Part shown: positions 53,595 through 62,933 of the stretch, piece after piece | Layout of the letters: every line of letters begins with the position of its first letter | Position numbering within the stretch: the first letter of the stretch is position 1 | From: Heliomarina sp018223035 | GTDB lineage: Bacteria > Pseudomonadota > Alphaproteobacteria > Rhodobacterales > Rhodobacteraceae | Assembly (NCBI GenBank): GCA_018223035.1 | Contig: JAAEZD010000002.1 | Span: forward strand, 347,292 to 411,291 | Reading direction: 5' to 3' | DNA length: 64,000 nt | Notes under the pieces: generated by a model | What the model saw: only the letters and a program-made list of their open reading frames with translations | Told to the model about the DNA's origin: nothing | Database searches by the model: none | Translations under genes and position numbers: made by a program

Positions 53595-54353
53595 CTATCG
53601 AAGGATGCGCTCGGTCATGCGGGGTGCAAGACGGTGCAGCCAAGGGAGAAACTTGGCTTTTGCAACCCAAATCTCCTCCTTGCCCGCGCGAAGACCGGAC
53701 AGGATTGCCGAGGCAGCGTTCTCGGACGATATTTTGCCCTTTCCCCGACCACGGGTCATATCAGTATCGACCAAGGGTATGATCACGTCGACGACGAGCA
53801 GATCGTGCCACGAAGATTGTGACTGGTATCTCAGAGCCTTTGTGAAGCTCCGCAATCCCGCTTTCGTGGCGCAATAGACAGGCGCGGCCTCTTTCGGCGC
53901 GATTGCGAGGCCGGACGAGACATTGACCACAAAAGGCGTGGTGCTGCGGCGCATAGAGGGTACCAAGCCTGAGATGAGGTAGATCGGTGCCTCAAGGTTG
54001 ATTGCGATCTCTTGTGTCCATCGCATCTCTCGATCTGCAGAGCTTTCGGCGACAAAAGACATTTCTGTTTGTATCCCGGCATTGTTGATCAGCCCGTCCA
54101 AACGGTCAAAACGCTGAATAACGTCATCAATCATCAGTCGGCGATCACCGGACCGGGACAGGTCACAAGGGAACGGAATCACACGTTCCCCCAGTTTGTC
54201 TTGAAGGGCCCTGAGGTGCGCCTCATCCCGGGCAATTGCAGCAACCGTCGCCCCCTCGGCAATCAACCGTTCGCATAACGCTTTGCCAATGCCGCGCGTG
54301 GCCCCTGTGAGGACGACATTCGCGCCGTCGAAAGTAATAGATTTATTGTGCAT
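53595..54353 (-). CDS. SDR family oxidoreductase (DltE/YdfG-like)
   Basis: Short-chain dehydrogenase of 252 residues. TGATRGIG loop near 17, NNAG near 91, Ser in VVNVSSGLA and YCATK near 157. Unlike most classical SDRs, the tail (KAKFLPWLHRLAPRMTERIL) is amphipathic, as in DltE-like proteins. ATG at 54353 overlaps the end of the upstream small gene by 11 bases. It is divergent, through that gene, from a TetR regulator 388 bases away. Substrate unknown. Confidence 0.88.
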   Translation of the reverse strand: MHNKSITFDGANVVLTGATRGIGKALCERLIAEGATVAAIARDEAHLRALQDKLGERVIPFPCDLSRSGDRRLMIDDVIQRFDRLDGLINNAGIQTEMSFVAESSADREMRWTQEIAINLEAPIYLISGLVPSMRRSTTPFVVNVSSGLAIAPKEAAPVYCATKAGLRSFTKALRYQSQSSWHDLLVVDVIIPLVDTDMTRGRGKGKISSENAASAILSGLRAGKEEIWVAKAKFLPWLHRLAPRMTERILR

Positions 54354-54663
54354 TGCTGAAAGCCCGATATCCGTCTTCGTAAGCCGGTATGATATCCACG
54401 ATCTGCCAATAGGAATTCGCAACCAGCGCTGTGTCGCGCAGGCGTTCCATCGCAAAGTAGTAGGCCGTCGCCGTTTCGGCGGTGATCACCATGATGTCGG
54501 AAACGCGCGCATTAAACGCTTCGGCGTCATAGAAGCGGAATGTGATCGTCTCGTCGCAAAATACTGCGTTCAGAGCCGCATCCGAAATGTCATCCCGTTC
54601 CGAGCGATCAAGCGCCAACCACTTCGGCGACGCCGCGAGCAACAGAAAGATGGTGAGTTTCAT
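54343..54663 (-). CDS. Small protein with N-terminal signal, possible dioxygenase-like/hypothetical
   Basis: Protein of 106 residues. The first 12 residues (MKLTIFLLLAAS) are hydrophobic and may be a short signal or anchor. The body is acidic and aromatic-rich (ITFRFYDAEAFNARVSDIM, TATAYYFAMERL). I do not recognise the family. ATG at 54663 follows GGAGAA. It overlaps the SDR gene by 11 bases, so both are one transcript under the divergent TetR regulator (78-base promoter gap). Confidence 0.55.
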   Translation of the reverse strand: MKLTIFLLLAASPKWLALDRSERDDISDAALNAVFCDETITFRFYDAEAFNARVSDIMVITAETATAYYFAMERLRDTALVANSYWQIVDIIPAYEDGYRAFSNAQ

Positions 54664-54740
54664 GTGTTTTCTCCATATTGCGGTTGCGATCAAGAATGTG
54701 AACTATTGCTCAGTTTCTCAACTCGCATCTGGAGGACTCC

Positions 54741-55325
54741 ATGGTCGGCAATATCGAACCAAGAAAAAGAGGGCGCCAGTCGCGGGCCAAAGCAACGGAG
54801 GATGCAATTGTGGAAGCCGTTGCTCGCTTTTTGGAAGAGGTTGGCCTTGAGCCTTTGACGACCAACAAGATTGCTGAACGCGCCGGGGTAAGCATCGGCT
54901 CGCTCTATCAGTACTTCCCGAATAAAGAGGCGATCCTTGTGGCGCTCATTCGACGGGAAAGATCACTGTTGCTGGCCGATGTGGCGGCGATCGCTGACAG
55001 TGGAGCCAGTCCGCAGGAGAAGATCGAAAGGTTGGTTGGCGCAGGCATCAAACACCAGTTCGCGAGACCTCGTCTGGCACTTGCGCTTGAGTACGTAGAG
55101 CGGACGGTGAACCTTGGAGAGGAAGCGCAAGACCTTGAACGTCTCCTGTCTGAGGCCGTTTCCGGCATTGTGTACCTGCAGTTTCCTGGCGCAGGCAGCC
55201 ATGCACCGAGGGACGTGGTCGCGATGGCCCAAGCACTCATCAATAGCTCCGCAATGGCTGGCGAAACCGATCTGCAAGCTCTCCGTTCGCGCATCACCAA
55301 GGCCGTTTACGGGTATCTCGGCTGA
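54741..55325 (+). CDS. TetR/AcrR family regulator
   Basis: Regulator of 194 residues: TetR helix-turn-helix (AIVEAVARFLEEVGLEPLTT, GVSIGSLYQYFPNKEAILVAL) and a helical C-terminal domain. The basic leader EPRKRGRQSRAKAT is usual for the group. TGGAGGACTCC precedes the ATG. It is divergent from the small protein-SDR operon, which it probably represses. Confidence 0.9.
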   Translation: MVGNIEPRKRGRQSRAKATEDAIVEAVARFLEEVGLEPLTTNKIAERAGVSIGSLYQYFPNKEAILVALIRRERSLLLADVAAIADSGASPQEKIERLVGAGIKHQFARPRLALALEYVERTVNLGEEAQDLERLLSEAVSGIVYLQFPGAGSHAPRDVVAMAQALINSSAMAGETDLQALRSRITKAVYGYLG

Positions 55326-56346
55326 ACAAGGATACATCGGCATGGCTGTATCTTCGCGCCACTGTGCGCAAGCAAGTCTTGGCGCAGCAGTGGCGTGTTT
55401 GCACGGTGTCCCGCGAACGGCGGGCTTGATCGCCGCTGGATTTCGCAAGCGTGCCGAACGGCCGGTAAGCGAGTCGAAAGCGCAAAACCCAGATGGAAGC
55501 GTGAAAGTCCGGCGAGGGCCAGCCGCATCATGTTGCTTCGCAAGCTGGCGCAATCCGGCCCGCGGCGCTTAGGCATGACCGCTCGGAGTGAATTTCTACG
55601 CATTGCGCATCGCCTGAGAAAGGCTGGTTTGGTGTCAAATAAAGAGGACTAGGATCCGCTCACTTCATGCGGAGGATCCTGCAAAGTTCTGCGCTAGCGG
55701 GGCGGGAATGGTATTTTGCAAGAAGAGAGGCCTTCGCGATTCATGAAGAGCAGTGCCACTGAAACTGGGCGTCCGGCAAGCAACAAAACAACAATCGCGC
55801 GGCAACTGAATTTTACGTTCCCCGCACGAAGCGCATAAGCGGTTCCTGTCCAGAACAAGACATCCGAGCCATTTAGACACGCAAACAGATTCCAACGATC
55901 TGGCAAGGGCGCATGACATCATAGGCACTTCGCTCGCCCCTTGGCATCGGGACACTAGTGGACGTTCAAAAATAATCCGAAGTAAATGTTGGGGTTCCGA
56001 TCGAGATCATTCGCGCGGTATGTCTCGGCGTCCAATAGCGGCCATTTTTGCAATCTCAGAGAAAGTCTGCGGCGTCCGCACGGCAGACCATCACCCGTGT
56101 AAATTGCTGTACAGTGTTTCCAACGTCGGCTTCGAGGCAGTTGCACCGCAGCGCCGGGCCAGAAAGCGAAAGTCGGGTTTGAGCCTCCCGCGACAGTTTC
56201 AGAAGCCAAGCTAGCGGCGCCGTCCGCTGCAAAGCCGCATGACCGCCTCGAGCCCAAGATTGCCGAATGCCGTATTTTGCAGCAAAGTTAGCTTTTTAAG
56301 AGACTTGCCTCAAACGCATTCATCCAAAATTCACCTCGGAGAACTC
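55326..56346. other. Long intergenic region, decayed repeat-like sequence
   Basis: About 1 kb with no convincing gene. The segment 55980-56270 has a mosaic look, with GCCGCATGACCGC and GAGCCC at about 56228-56254 that recur downstream of the GST gene at about 57198-57218. A tiny frame at 55573-55650 (26 codons) has no supporting evidence. Confidence 0.4.
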
Positions 56347-56994
56347 GTGCCCACCATCACCGCATTCAAATCATCTCCCGACAAAGGTGTCGGCCTTGCG
56401 CGTGATATGCGCGTCCGGTGGTCGCTTGAGGAAGTTGGCCAATCCTATGATGTGCGCCTGGTAACTTTTGAAGAAATGAAGCAGCCAGCGCACCTCGCAC
56501 TCCAGCCCTTCGGTCAGATACCGACTTATGAAGATGGTGACGTGGCACTGTTCGAATCAGGGGCCATCGTGTTCCACATCGCGGAGCGTCACACTGGCCT
56601 GTTGCCCAGCGATGAAGCAGGACGCGCCCGGGCGATAAGCTGGATGTTCGCCGCCCTGAACACTGTCGAGCCTCCGATTGTCGAGCGCGATTACGTCAAG
56701 TATTTTGAGGCCGACCAGAGTTGGCAGGTTGAACACTTGTCCATGGTCGATGACCGCATCCGAACGCGGCTGGATCAACTCGCGGCCGCCATGGGAGAGC
56801 TGATCTGGCTGGCCGGAGGTTTCAGCGCAGCCGATGTGCTTATGGTTCATGCGATTTGCAGGTTAGAGGGTTCGGGCATATTGGAAGAATATCCAATATT
56901 AATGGATTACATCGCGCGGGCAACTGAACGACCCGCCTACAAGCGAGCGTTCGACGCGCAGTACGAGGTATTTCAGAAAGGCTCGTCTCATTGA
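56347..56994 (+). CDS. Glutathione S-transferase family protein
   Basis: GST of 215 residues. N-terminal thioredoxin-like domain (about 1-85) with RVRWSLEEVGQSYDVRLVTF, PFGQIPTYEDGD carrying the cis-proline, and LFESGAIVFHIAERH; all-helical C-terminal domain with the N-capping box FSAADVLMVHAI (near 160). GTG at 56347 is preferred, with GGAG just ahead and the domain starting there. Stand-alone gene between two intergenic repeat-like regions; detoxification role by family, substrate unknown. Confidence 0.87.
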   Translation: MPTITAFKSSPDKGVGLARDMRVRWSLEEVGQSYDVRLVTFEEMKQPAHLALQPFGQIPTYEDGDVALFESGAIVFHIAERHTGLLPSDEAGRARAISWMFAALNTVEPPIVERDYVKYFEADQSWQVEHLSMVDDRIRTRLDQLAAAMGELIWLAGGFSAADVLMVHAICRLEGSGILEEYPILMDYIARATERPAYKRAFDAQYEVFQKGSSH

Positions 56995-57397
56995 GAAAGC
57001 GGACGTTGCCCGCGATAATAACAGATGGCCGCAAAGTCCCGCACAGCGGACCATCGCGATGGATACGATGCTGCGCGACGGCGCGAACGCCCGCTTTCGG
57101 GCCAGAGCACCGCGGCATCGGGAAAACCGGTGAATGGCGACTATGGCCCGTGAGTTTCATGTTTTTACGTGAAAATAGGCACGCAGCCCGCCGCAGCGCC
57201 GCATGACCGCTTAGAGCCCGAAAGCGGCGGTTGTTAGAGGACATGAGTTTGTCAGCGTAGCGATGCACGGTTCTGTCGTAAGCACCTGCTTATGCCGATC
57301 CGGATCAGCGTTGCTCCAATCGAAAGTCGTGCTCTCGCCTGCCATGTCAATCCCGCGGCTAGCCCAGTCGCATCACCTATCCCGGAAAGGATACGAC
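56995..57397. other. Intergenic region with palindromic repeat-like sequence
   Basis: 403 bases with no gene. CCGCTTTCGGGCC (57090-57102) and GAGCCCGAAAGCGGCGG (57214-57230) are near-inverse, and GCCGCATGACCGC matches the copy upstream of the GST gene. CCGGAAAGGA near 57382 belongs to the next gene's ribosome site. Confidence 0.45.
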
Positions 57398-57658
57398 ATG
57401 ACCAAGAATCTTGTTCTCGCACTGAGCCTTACTTTCACGCCGGCCATCGGCTTCGCTTTGCCTTCTGTCGGCGACGTGGTCGGCACAAACCCAGAGGACG
57501 CGACGGCGGCGCTCGCAACCGCAGGATGCACTGTCGACGAGTTCGAAGCCGAGGATGGACAGATCGAGGCCAAGTGCCATGACGATGCTTCCAAGCGCTA
57601 CGAGGTCTACATCGATCCCGCGTCCGGGGCCGTTACCAAGATCAAGTCCGAGGACTGA
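57398..57658 (+). CDS. PepSY domain protein, small periplasmic
   Basis: Protein of 86 residues. Sec signal at about 1-20 (LVLALSLTFTPAIGFA), then one PepSY-like repeat: DATAALATAGCTVDEFEAED, followed by KRYEVYIDPASGAVTKIKSED. Such one-domain PepSY proteins are common beside cytochrome b561 genes in Rhodobacteraceae and may bind or deliver a ligand in the periplasm. GGAAAGGATACGAC precedes the ATG. Its stop is 4 bases before the cytochrome gene. Confidence 0.85.
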   Translation: MTKNLVLALSLTFTPAIGFALPSVGDVVGTNPEDATAALATAGCTVDEFEAEDGQIEAKCHDDASKRYEVYIDPASGAVTKIKSED

Positions 57659-57662
57659 TCCC

Positions 57663-58307
57663 GTGTCGGATCATGTGGAACCGGGCGCCCGCGCGGCGCC
57701 CGAGATCGCTCAACCCTGGGACCCGGTGGTGCGACTGACCCATTGGAGCATTACCGCCGCCGTCATTGCCAACGGTCTTCTGACCAAGCCAGGCGGCACG
57801 ATCCATGTCTGGATCGGCTGGGCCGCGATGGCCGTGCTGACACTTCGCCTCGTCTGGGGCCTGAGCGGCCCGGTCGAGGCGCGGTTCGCCTCGTTTCTTC
57901 CCGCTCCCCGCGCCGCGGTGAGTCATCTCGCTGACCTGCTGCGCGGACGCCCGCGTGAACACTCCTCGCACAATCCGGCTGGAGCGATCATGGCCTACGC
58001 GCTTTGGGCCTGTATGGCCGTAATGATCGGCACTGGCCTTGTCATGACCGGCGGCAAGAGCCCCATCACGATCGCCGAGGAGAAGGCCGCCGTCGCCGCG
58101 GGTGACTGGTCGGTGCTGGTCACCGAAAACGCCGGCGACCGGCACGGCGACGAAGAGGGACTTGGCGACGTCGCGGAAGAAGTGCATGAAGTGACGGCGA
58201 ACCTGATGCTGCTCCTCGCCCTGTTACACGTTGCGGGAGTCGCGGTCGAGAGCCGCGCGCTTGGCCGCAATCTGGTCCGCGGGATGGTAACTGGACGGCG
58301 GAGGTGA
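57663..58307 (+). CDS. Cytochrome b561 family protein
   Basis: Di-haem b membrane protein of 214 residues with four predicted helices. Candidate haem ligands: His in RLTHWSITAAV, GGTIHVWIGW, and HEVTANLMLLLALLHVAG near the C-terminus. An insert (about 140-180) with HGDEEGLGD is acidic. GTG at 57663 is the start, 4 bases after the PepSY gene; upstream in-frame codons lie inside that gene. Likely moves electrons between the quinone pool and a periplasmic partner. Next gene follows at once. Confidence 0.88.
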   Translation: MSDHVEPGARAAPEIAQPWDPVVRLTHWSITAAVIANGLLTKPGGTIHVWIGWAAMAVLTLRLVWGLSGPVEARFASFLPAPRAAVSHLADLLRGRPREHSSHNPAGAIMAYALWACMAVMIGTGLVMTGGKSPITIAEEKAAVAAGDWSVLVTENAGDRHGDEEGLGDVAEEVHEVTANLMLLLALLHVAGVAVESRALGRNLVRGMVTGRRR

Positions 58308-58308
58308 T

Positions 58309-58881
58309 GTGAACGGTGAGAGCCTGACCCAGGCGAAGCTGAAGCGGCGTCAACTCGGCCTCGCGGGGGTGATCGTCCTGCAATGCGTCGCGGCCGTGTT
58401 CTTCGTCGGTGATGTATTGGTGGATCTCATGCAAGCACCGCTCGCCGAGCATGCCCTTCTGGAACTGCTCGTGACGCTGGCCCTCATCGTCGGGATCGGT
58501 CTGAACGCATGTCAGCTGCGACGCATGCTGGAACGGATGCAGGTACAGGACAGGGCTCTGGGCACAGCCCGAGGCGATCTTGCGCGGATCGTGGAGTCTC
58601 AGTTCGACACCTGGTGCTTGACGCCCGCTGAACGCTATGTCGGGTTTCTGGCGCTAAAGGGCCTCGACGCCGCCGAGATCGCTGCGATCCGGGGCGCCGC
58701 GAAGGGCACGGTCCGTGCGCAGCTTACTCGAATCTATGCCAAAGCCGGCGTCTCGGGCCGCGCCCAGTTCGCAGCGTGGTTCGTCGAAGACCTTCTCGAT
58801 GGCGGGCTCGGAACCGCTGGCTCTAATCCAAGAGGCTTAACAAAGGCACCCATCCAAACCGAGCGACTCGACCCAAAATAA
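58309..58881 (+). CDS. Membrane-anchored LuxR-type HTH regulator
   Basis: Protein of 190 residues. Two N-terminal hydrophobic helices (LGLAGVIVLQCVAAVFFVGD near 17-36 and LLELLVTLALIVGIGLNAC near 51-69), a short coiled linker (RRMLERMQVQDRALG) and a LuxR helix-turn-helix (LTPAERYVGFLALKGLDAAE, then GTVRAQLTRIYAKAGVSGR). No receiver domain. GTG at 58309 almost abuts the cytochrome b561 stop, so the three genes form one operon. It may sense membrane redox state from its partner; that is inference. Confidence 0.82.
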   Translation: MNGESLTQAKLKRRQLGLAGVIVLQCVAAVFFVGDVLVDLMQAPLAEHALLELLVTLALIVGIGLNACQLRRMLERMQVQDRALGTARGDLARIVESQFDTWCLTPAERYVGFLALKGLDAAEIAAIRGAAKGTVRAQLTRIYAKAGVSGRAQFAAWFVEDLLDGGLGTAGSNPRGLTKAPIQTERLDPK

Positions 58882-58988
58882 GACCTGTTTTCAGAGCCGT
58901 AATAAAACGCGCCTCACGAAGCTCGGCTGATCGTCCCTCCTTTCGTTAAGACTTTGCAGATTCAACAGAAATCAAGTAGGTGCGGCGA

Positions 58989-59273
58989 ATGGCAGCTGAG
59001 TCTCGCGGTCTGTACCTTCAGACAGACTGCGGCTATGTTCCGGAAGGAACCCATTATTTTCCTTACGCACGCCACGGTCAACGGTTTAGGAAGTTGAGCC
59101 CTGAGAAGCTGAAATGTGTATGTGAAACGAATTTCGATTATCTTCTTCTGATCCTGCAATGGTTCTCATTTGTTTGGGGAGCATTCACGGTGCTCATAGC
59201 GCTAAACCTCTATTCAATCGAATCCGGCTACTTTTGGACAGTTCCGCCCTCAGCGCCGTGCGCTGACTATTAA
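58989..59273 (+). CDS. Hypothetical membrane protein, doubtful
   Basis: Open frame of 94 residues with one hydrophobic segment (LLLILQWFSFVWGAFTVLIA, about 58-77). AGTAGGTG lies 12 bases ahead of the ATG. No family recognised; codon use and base composition differ from the neighbours. It may be chance. Confidence 0.25.
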   Translation: MAAESRGLYLQTDCGYVPEGTHYFPYARHGQRFRKLSPEKLKCVCETNFDYLLLILQWFSFVWGAFTVLIALNLYSIESGYFWTVPPSAPCADY

Positions 59274-59478
59274 ACTTCGCCAATTATTCATCGTCTGGTG
59301 ATAGGGCTACGCACCGGTTTTGCGACTATGGGGATCGGCGGCATTCTGTTCTACCTGAGACGAATATATCTGGTGCGCTGACCAGCAAATTTGTCCCGCT
59401 GAGCCGACCTTAGTTCGAGCGAAGGATAGTTGGACTCTGTTTTGCGTTCCAGCACAGTTTAGCATCGCAGTGTCCGAA

Positions 59479-59860
59479 ATGATTAGAGATTTACTGAAGA
59501 AAAGATAAAGTTTTACTTGTTCTAGGAAAACGGATTTGTTGACATTGAAGAAAAAGCTATTGCGCGAAGGCTCTCTGAAATACACGACCTAGCTTTCACG
59601 CAAGGCGGCGATGTAGCTATTGATAAGCTTAAACATCTTGAGGTCGAAGTGTCCTATAACGAGCCTGGGCGCGAGGTTGATCAGGAGAATTTTGACAGAA
59701 TAAAAGAGATGGAGATTTACGTTCTTATGACTTCGTCAGGGCATCAAGAAGGCTGCCGGAAGCCGTTATCGGGATGGTTGATACGGTCGATACTAGTCAG
59801 CCAAGAAAAATTGAGACCATCAATATTGGCCTCAAGCGGCTTCTGAAGTCATTGAATTAG
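59479..59860 (+). pseudogene. Degraded gene of unknown function
   Basis: Pieces of one protein-like sequence in shifting frames: MIRDLLKK at 59479, then ENGFVDIEEKAIARRLSEIH and VAIDKLKHLEVEVSYNEPGR in a second frame, then AVIGMVDTVDTSQPRKIETI and a clean end LKRLLKSLN with TAG at 59858-59860 in another frame. A TAG at 59523-59525 interrupts it. Lower GC than the core, so probably acquired and decaying. Family unknown. Apart from this and the doubtful frame before it, 58882-60131 shows nothing. Confidence 0.45.
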
Positions 59861-60131
59861 GGATTGACCTGCCGATCCGTAGTGACTTGTGTCCTAGAAT
59901 ATTTGCAGGTTGGACCGGGAATATTCGAACACTTTGCTGCCAAGGGCCAGAGGTCGGCTTGGAGCCCTAAGCGCTAAGATCGGTCAGCAAGCTCTGTTCG
60001 GCCCAAGGTGCTTTTATACCTAAGTTCCAACAATACTAAGATTTCACTCAATTTTGGGTGGGTTGTGATTTGATGTTGCTGGGCCGTTGCTAAGCTTGCC
60101 GCCGCTGGTAGTGTTCCGCTGGGAGGATCAA

Positions 60132-61817
60132 ATGTTGCAACAGTTACCACAAAACAACCTGTCTCACGTGCTCGGTGACACCAACGAACCGCTGCGTGAC
60201 GAGACAATTCCCGAACTCTTGGCTGCGACTAGATCGACCTGGCCCAATCGTGAGGCGGCCATTTTTCCAGCTCAGAAAATACGTTGGACCTGGGCGGAAT
60301 TTGGGCGGCATGTGGACCGCTTGGCTGGAGGTTTGCTTCGCCTTGGTATCGGAAAAGGGGACCGGGTTGGCGTATGGTCTCCAAATCGGGCCGAGTGGCT
60401 TCTGACACAATTTGCAACTGCGCGGATTGGCGCGATCCTTGTTTGCGTCAATCCAGCCTATCGCCCTTACGAATTGCAATACGCCCTGCACAAAGTCGGC
60501 TGCAAAGCGCTTGTGACGGCCCGTAGCTTCAAGTCGTCGGATTATATCGGGATGCTACAGTGCCTCGCGCCCGAGCTTTCTTCTTCCCCTCCCGGCAAAC
60601 TTCATGCGGCCAAGATACCTGAACTGCGTGTGGTTATCGCAATTGGCGACGAGGCCCCACCGCAAGGGATGCTTTCTTTCGAGGAAGTGTTACAAAGCGG
60701 CGACGACGTTCCGTCGGTTGAGTTGGACGAGATCACCAGCTCGCTGAAGCAAGACGAACCGATCAATATTCAGTTCACTTCCGGCACAACCGGCAGCCCG
60801 AAGGGCGCCTGCCTTAGCCACCGCAACATCGTCAACAATGCTCATTTCGTTACGGCACGGATGAACCTCACAGAAGAGGACCGTCTCTGCATCCCCGTGC
60901 CGTTCTACCACTGCTTCGGTATGGTCATGGGAACGCTCGGTTGTGTATCCAAGGGTTCGGCAATGATTGTTCCCGGAGAGGGTTTTGATGCTACGGAAAC
61001 CTTGCGTGCTGTCTCGAGCGAAAAATGCACGGCGCTCTATGGGGTGCCGACCATGTTCGTCGCTGAATTGGGTCTTCCCGATCTCGACAGCTATGATCTT
61101 TCATCGCTGCGAACAGGCATAATGGCGGGGTCTCCATGCCCCGCGAGTGTCATGAGGGACGTTTTCAAAAAGCTGAACATGACCGAGGTGACGATTGCCT
61201 ACGGCATGACAGAGACCTCGCCTGTCTCTTTTCAGACCCAAGGGGATGCACCGTTCGAGAAACGCGTATCGACGGTCGGTACGATCCATCCACATGTGAA
61301 ATGCAAGGTGGTGAACGAAGCTGGCGAGACCATCGGCGTCGGCGGACAGGGACAGTTGCTGACCCGCGGGTATTCCGTGATGCGCGGCTACTGGGGCGAT
61401 TCCGAGAAGACAGCCGAGTCAATTAGAGACGGTTGGATGCACACTGGAGACCTCGCGGTTATCGATGGGGACGGCTATTGCGATATAACCGGCCGGGTGA
61501 AAGACATGATCATTAGAGGCGGCGAGAACGTCTATCCGAAGGAAGTGGAGGAGTTTATCTATACGCATCCTGCCGTCGCTCAGGTGCAGGTCTTCGGCAT
61601 CCCGGATGAGAAGTTGGGCGAAGTTGTTTGTGCCTGGATCGTGCCGAAACACCGTGCAGATTCGGACCCGGAAGAGCTGCGCCAGTTTTGCCTGGACCAG
61701 ATCGCCCACTACAAGGTGCCCCTTCACATACGTTTCAAGGACGAGCTGCCGATGACTGTCACCGGCAAGCCGCAAAAGTTCATCATGCGGGAAGAGATGG
61801 TTAAAGAATTGGCCTAG
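60132..61817 (+). CDS. AMP-binding acyl-CoA synthetase (FadD-like)
   Basis: ANL-superfamily ligase of 561 residues. Adenylate motif FTSGTTGSPKGACLSHRN (about 225-242), YGMTETSPVSF (about 358), hinge GRVKDMIIRGGENVYPKEVE and the C-terminal catalytic lysine in VTGKPQKFIMREEM. These fit medium- or long-chain fatty acyl-CoA synthetases (ACSF2-like). ATG at 60132 is preceded by GGGAGG; an in-frame ATG at 60087 is less likely. It stands alone and activates a carboxylic acid to its CoA ester; which one is unknown. Confidence 0.92.
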   Translation: MLQQLPQNNLSHVLGDTNEPLRDETIPELLAATRSTWPNREAAIFPAQKIRWTWAEFGRHVDRLAGGLLRLGIGKGDRVGVWSPNRAEWLLTQFATARIGAILVCVNPAYRPYELQYALHKVGCKALVTARSFKSSDYIGMLQCLAPELSSSPPGKLHAAKIPELRVVIAIGDEAPPQGMLSFEEVLQSGDDVPSVELDEITSSLKQDEPINIQFTSGTTGSPKGACLSHRNIVNNAHFVTARMNLTEEDRLCIPVPFYHCFGMVMGTLGCVSKGSAMIVPGEGFDATETLRAVSSEKCTALYGVPTMFVAELGLPDLDSYDLSSLRTGIMAGSPCPASVMRDVFKKLNMTEVTIAYGMTETSPVSFQTQGDAPFEKRVSTVGTIHPHVKCKVVNEAGETIGVGGQGQLLTRGYSVMRGYWGDSEKTAESIRDGWMHTGDLAVIDGDGYCDITGRVKDMIIRGGENVYPKEVEEFIYTHPAVAQVQVFGIPDEKLGEVVCAWIVPKHRADSDPEELRQFCLDQIAHYKVPLHIRFKDELPMTVTGKPQKFIMREEMVKELA

Positions 61818-62077
61818 AATTATTGGCCTGGCACAATCAGACTCTCACAGTGTGACTTACGTGCGCAGCGAATGTCCGAATTGTCGCCCAAGCCGCTTTT
61901 CGCTGGATCTTCTAACTGAATAACCGGCTACACGCGACAACGACGGCTTCGTCCGCATGGCCGACTGAACCGCTCCGTGTTTTCCGGAGTGTTCAGTTCA
62001 AGGAAGTGAGGTGCCCCTAGTTTCCTGTACACCTGTCTTGTTCAGTTCATGCTGCCCGATCTCATGGTCCAAGGGCG
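61818..62077. other. Intergenic region with hairpin and repeat near an IS remnant
   Basis: CTGAAC...CTCCG pairs with CGGAG...GTTCAG at 61965-61996 (one bulge). GTTCAGTTCA occurs at 61991-62000 and again at 62040-62049. No gene. Possible edge of the adjoining IS3 remnant. Confidence 0.4.
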
Positions 62078-62450
62078 TCAGAATTCCGTCGCCCGAGTGC
62101 TAGCGCTACGAGTTGTAGAATAGCTCGATGTAGTCGAACACGTCTCGCCGCGCGCCGTCGCGGCCGGATATAACCGTCTCCTGATCCGCTCCGGCTTCAG
62201 CAGCTGTAAGACGCTTTCTGCAACGGCGTTGTCACAGCAACTCCCCCGCCAGCTCATGTAAGACCGACAGATATTTACTGGCAAACACCAAGAAGCCCGG
62301 TTCCAGATCATGCTGATGTACAAACATCTGCCACTCCCAGCTGGTGAACTGCGAACCTTGGTCGGAGTGCATCGTGACCCGATCCGCCGACTTGCGCCGC
62401 CACACGGGCATCAGCCGTGCCTGCAGTGCGAGGTCGGTGCACCGCGACAC
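62078..62450 (-). mobile_element. IS3 family transposase (OrfB) remnant
   Basis: Broken integrase-core sequence. One frame gives LALQARLMPVWRRKSADRVT and MHSDQGSQFTSWEWQMFV (the second catalytic Asp region); another gives RGSCCDNAVAESVLQLLKPE RIRRR with the Asp-Glu region typical of IS3/IS407-like OrfB. About 40 unrelated bases and a frame change separate the two blocks (near 62250-62300). The N-terminal part and OrfA are missing. Not functional. Confidence 0.8.
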
Positions 62451-62933
62451 CGTTGGAAGCTTTGCTGCACGACGAAGGCAATCCTAGACGGGAGAAAGAG
62501 GCGACTTGACCCAGAACTCGCAACCTGCGGCAGCGACGATAGTTGTAGAAGTCCGTCGCATCCAAGCCAAATAAAAATGGCGGGTTTGCTAGAAGAGCCG
62601 CCAATTTACTTAATCTTTTCATATGGTAGTGGCGGACTGAGGAACAGCATAATTATTCGACCAAACATCTGATTTATAGTTGTAAATATTAAAATTAAAT
62701 CTCTCTTACCACATAAAATACCACGGCAAACTTCAGGTAAGGGATGACCCCTCAAGAAAACTTAAGTCCTGAGCGAAGCGTTGAGCTAGTTAAGCATCAG
62801 CCGCTTTTCTACACATGAAATTACTACTCTGCCCCTTACCAAAAGAGCGGGAAGCATGCGTAATTGGGCCGACCCTGTTCTAAGGTCGAGCTCCCGATAG
62901 GATCACGGCGATGCTGTGAGAAAGGGAGATAGA
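62451..62933. other. AT-rich spacer between IS remnants
   Basis: 483 bases; 62600-62760 is markedly AT-rich (for example TTTATAGTTGTAAATATTAA). No gene recognised. The last part, with CTAAGGTCGAGCTCCCGATAGG, may be the left end of the IS110-type element. Confidence 0.4.
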
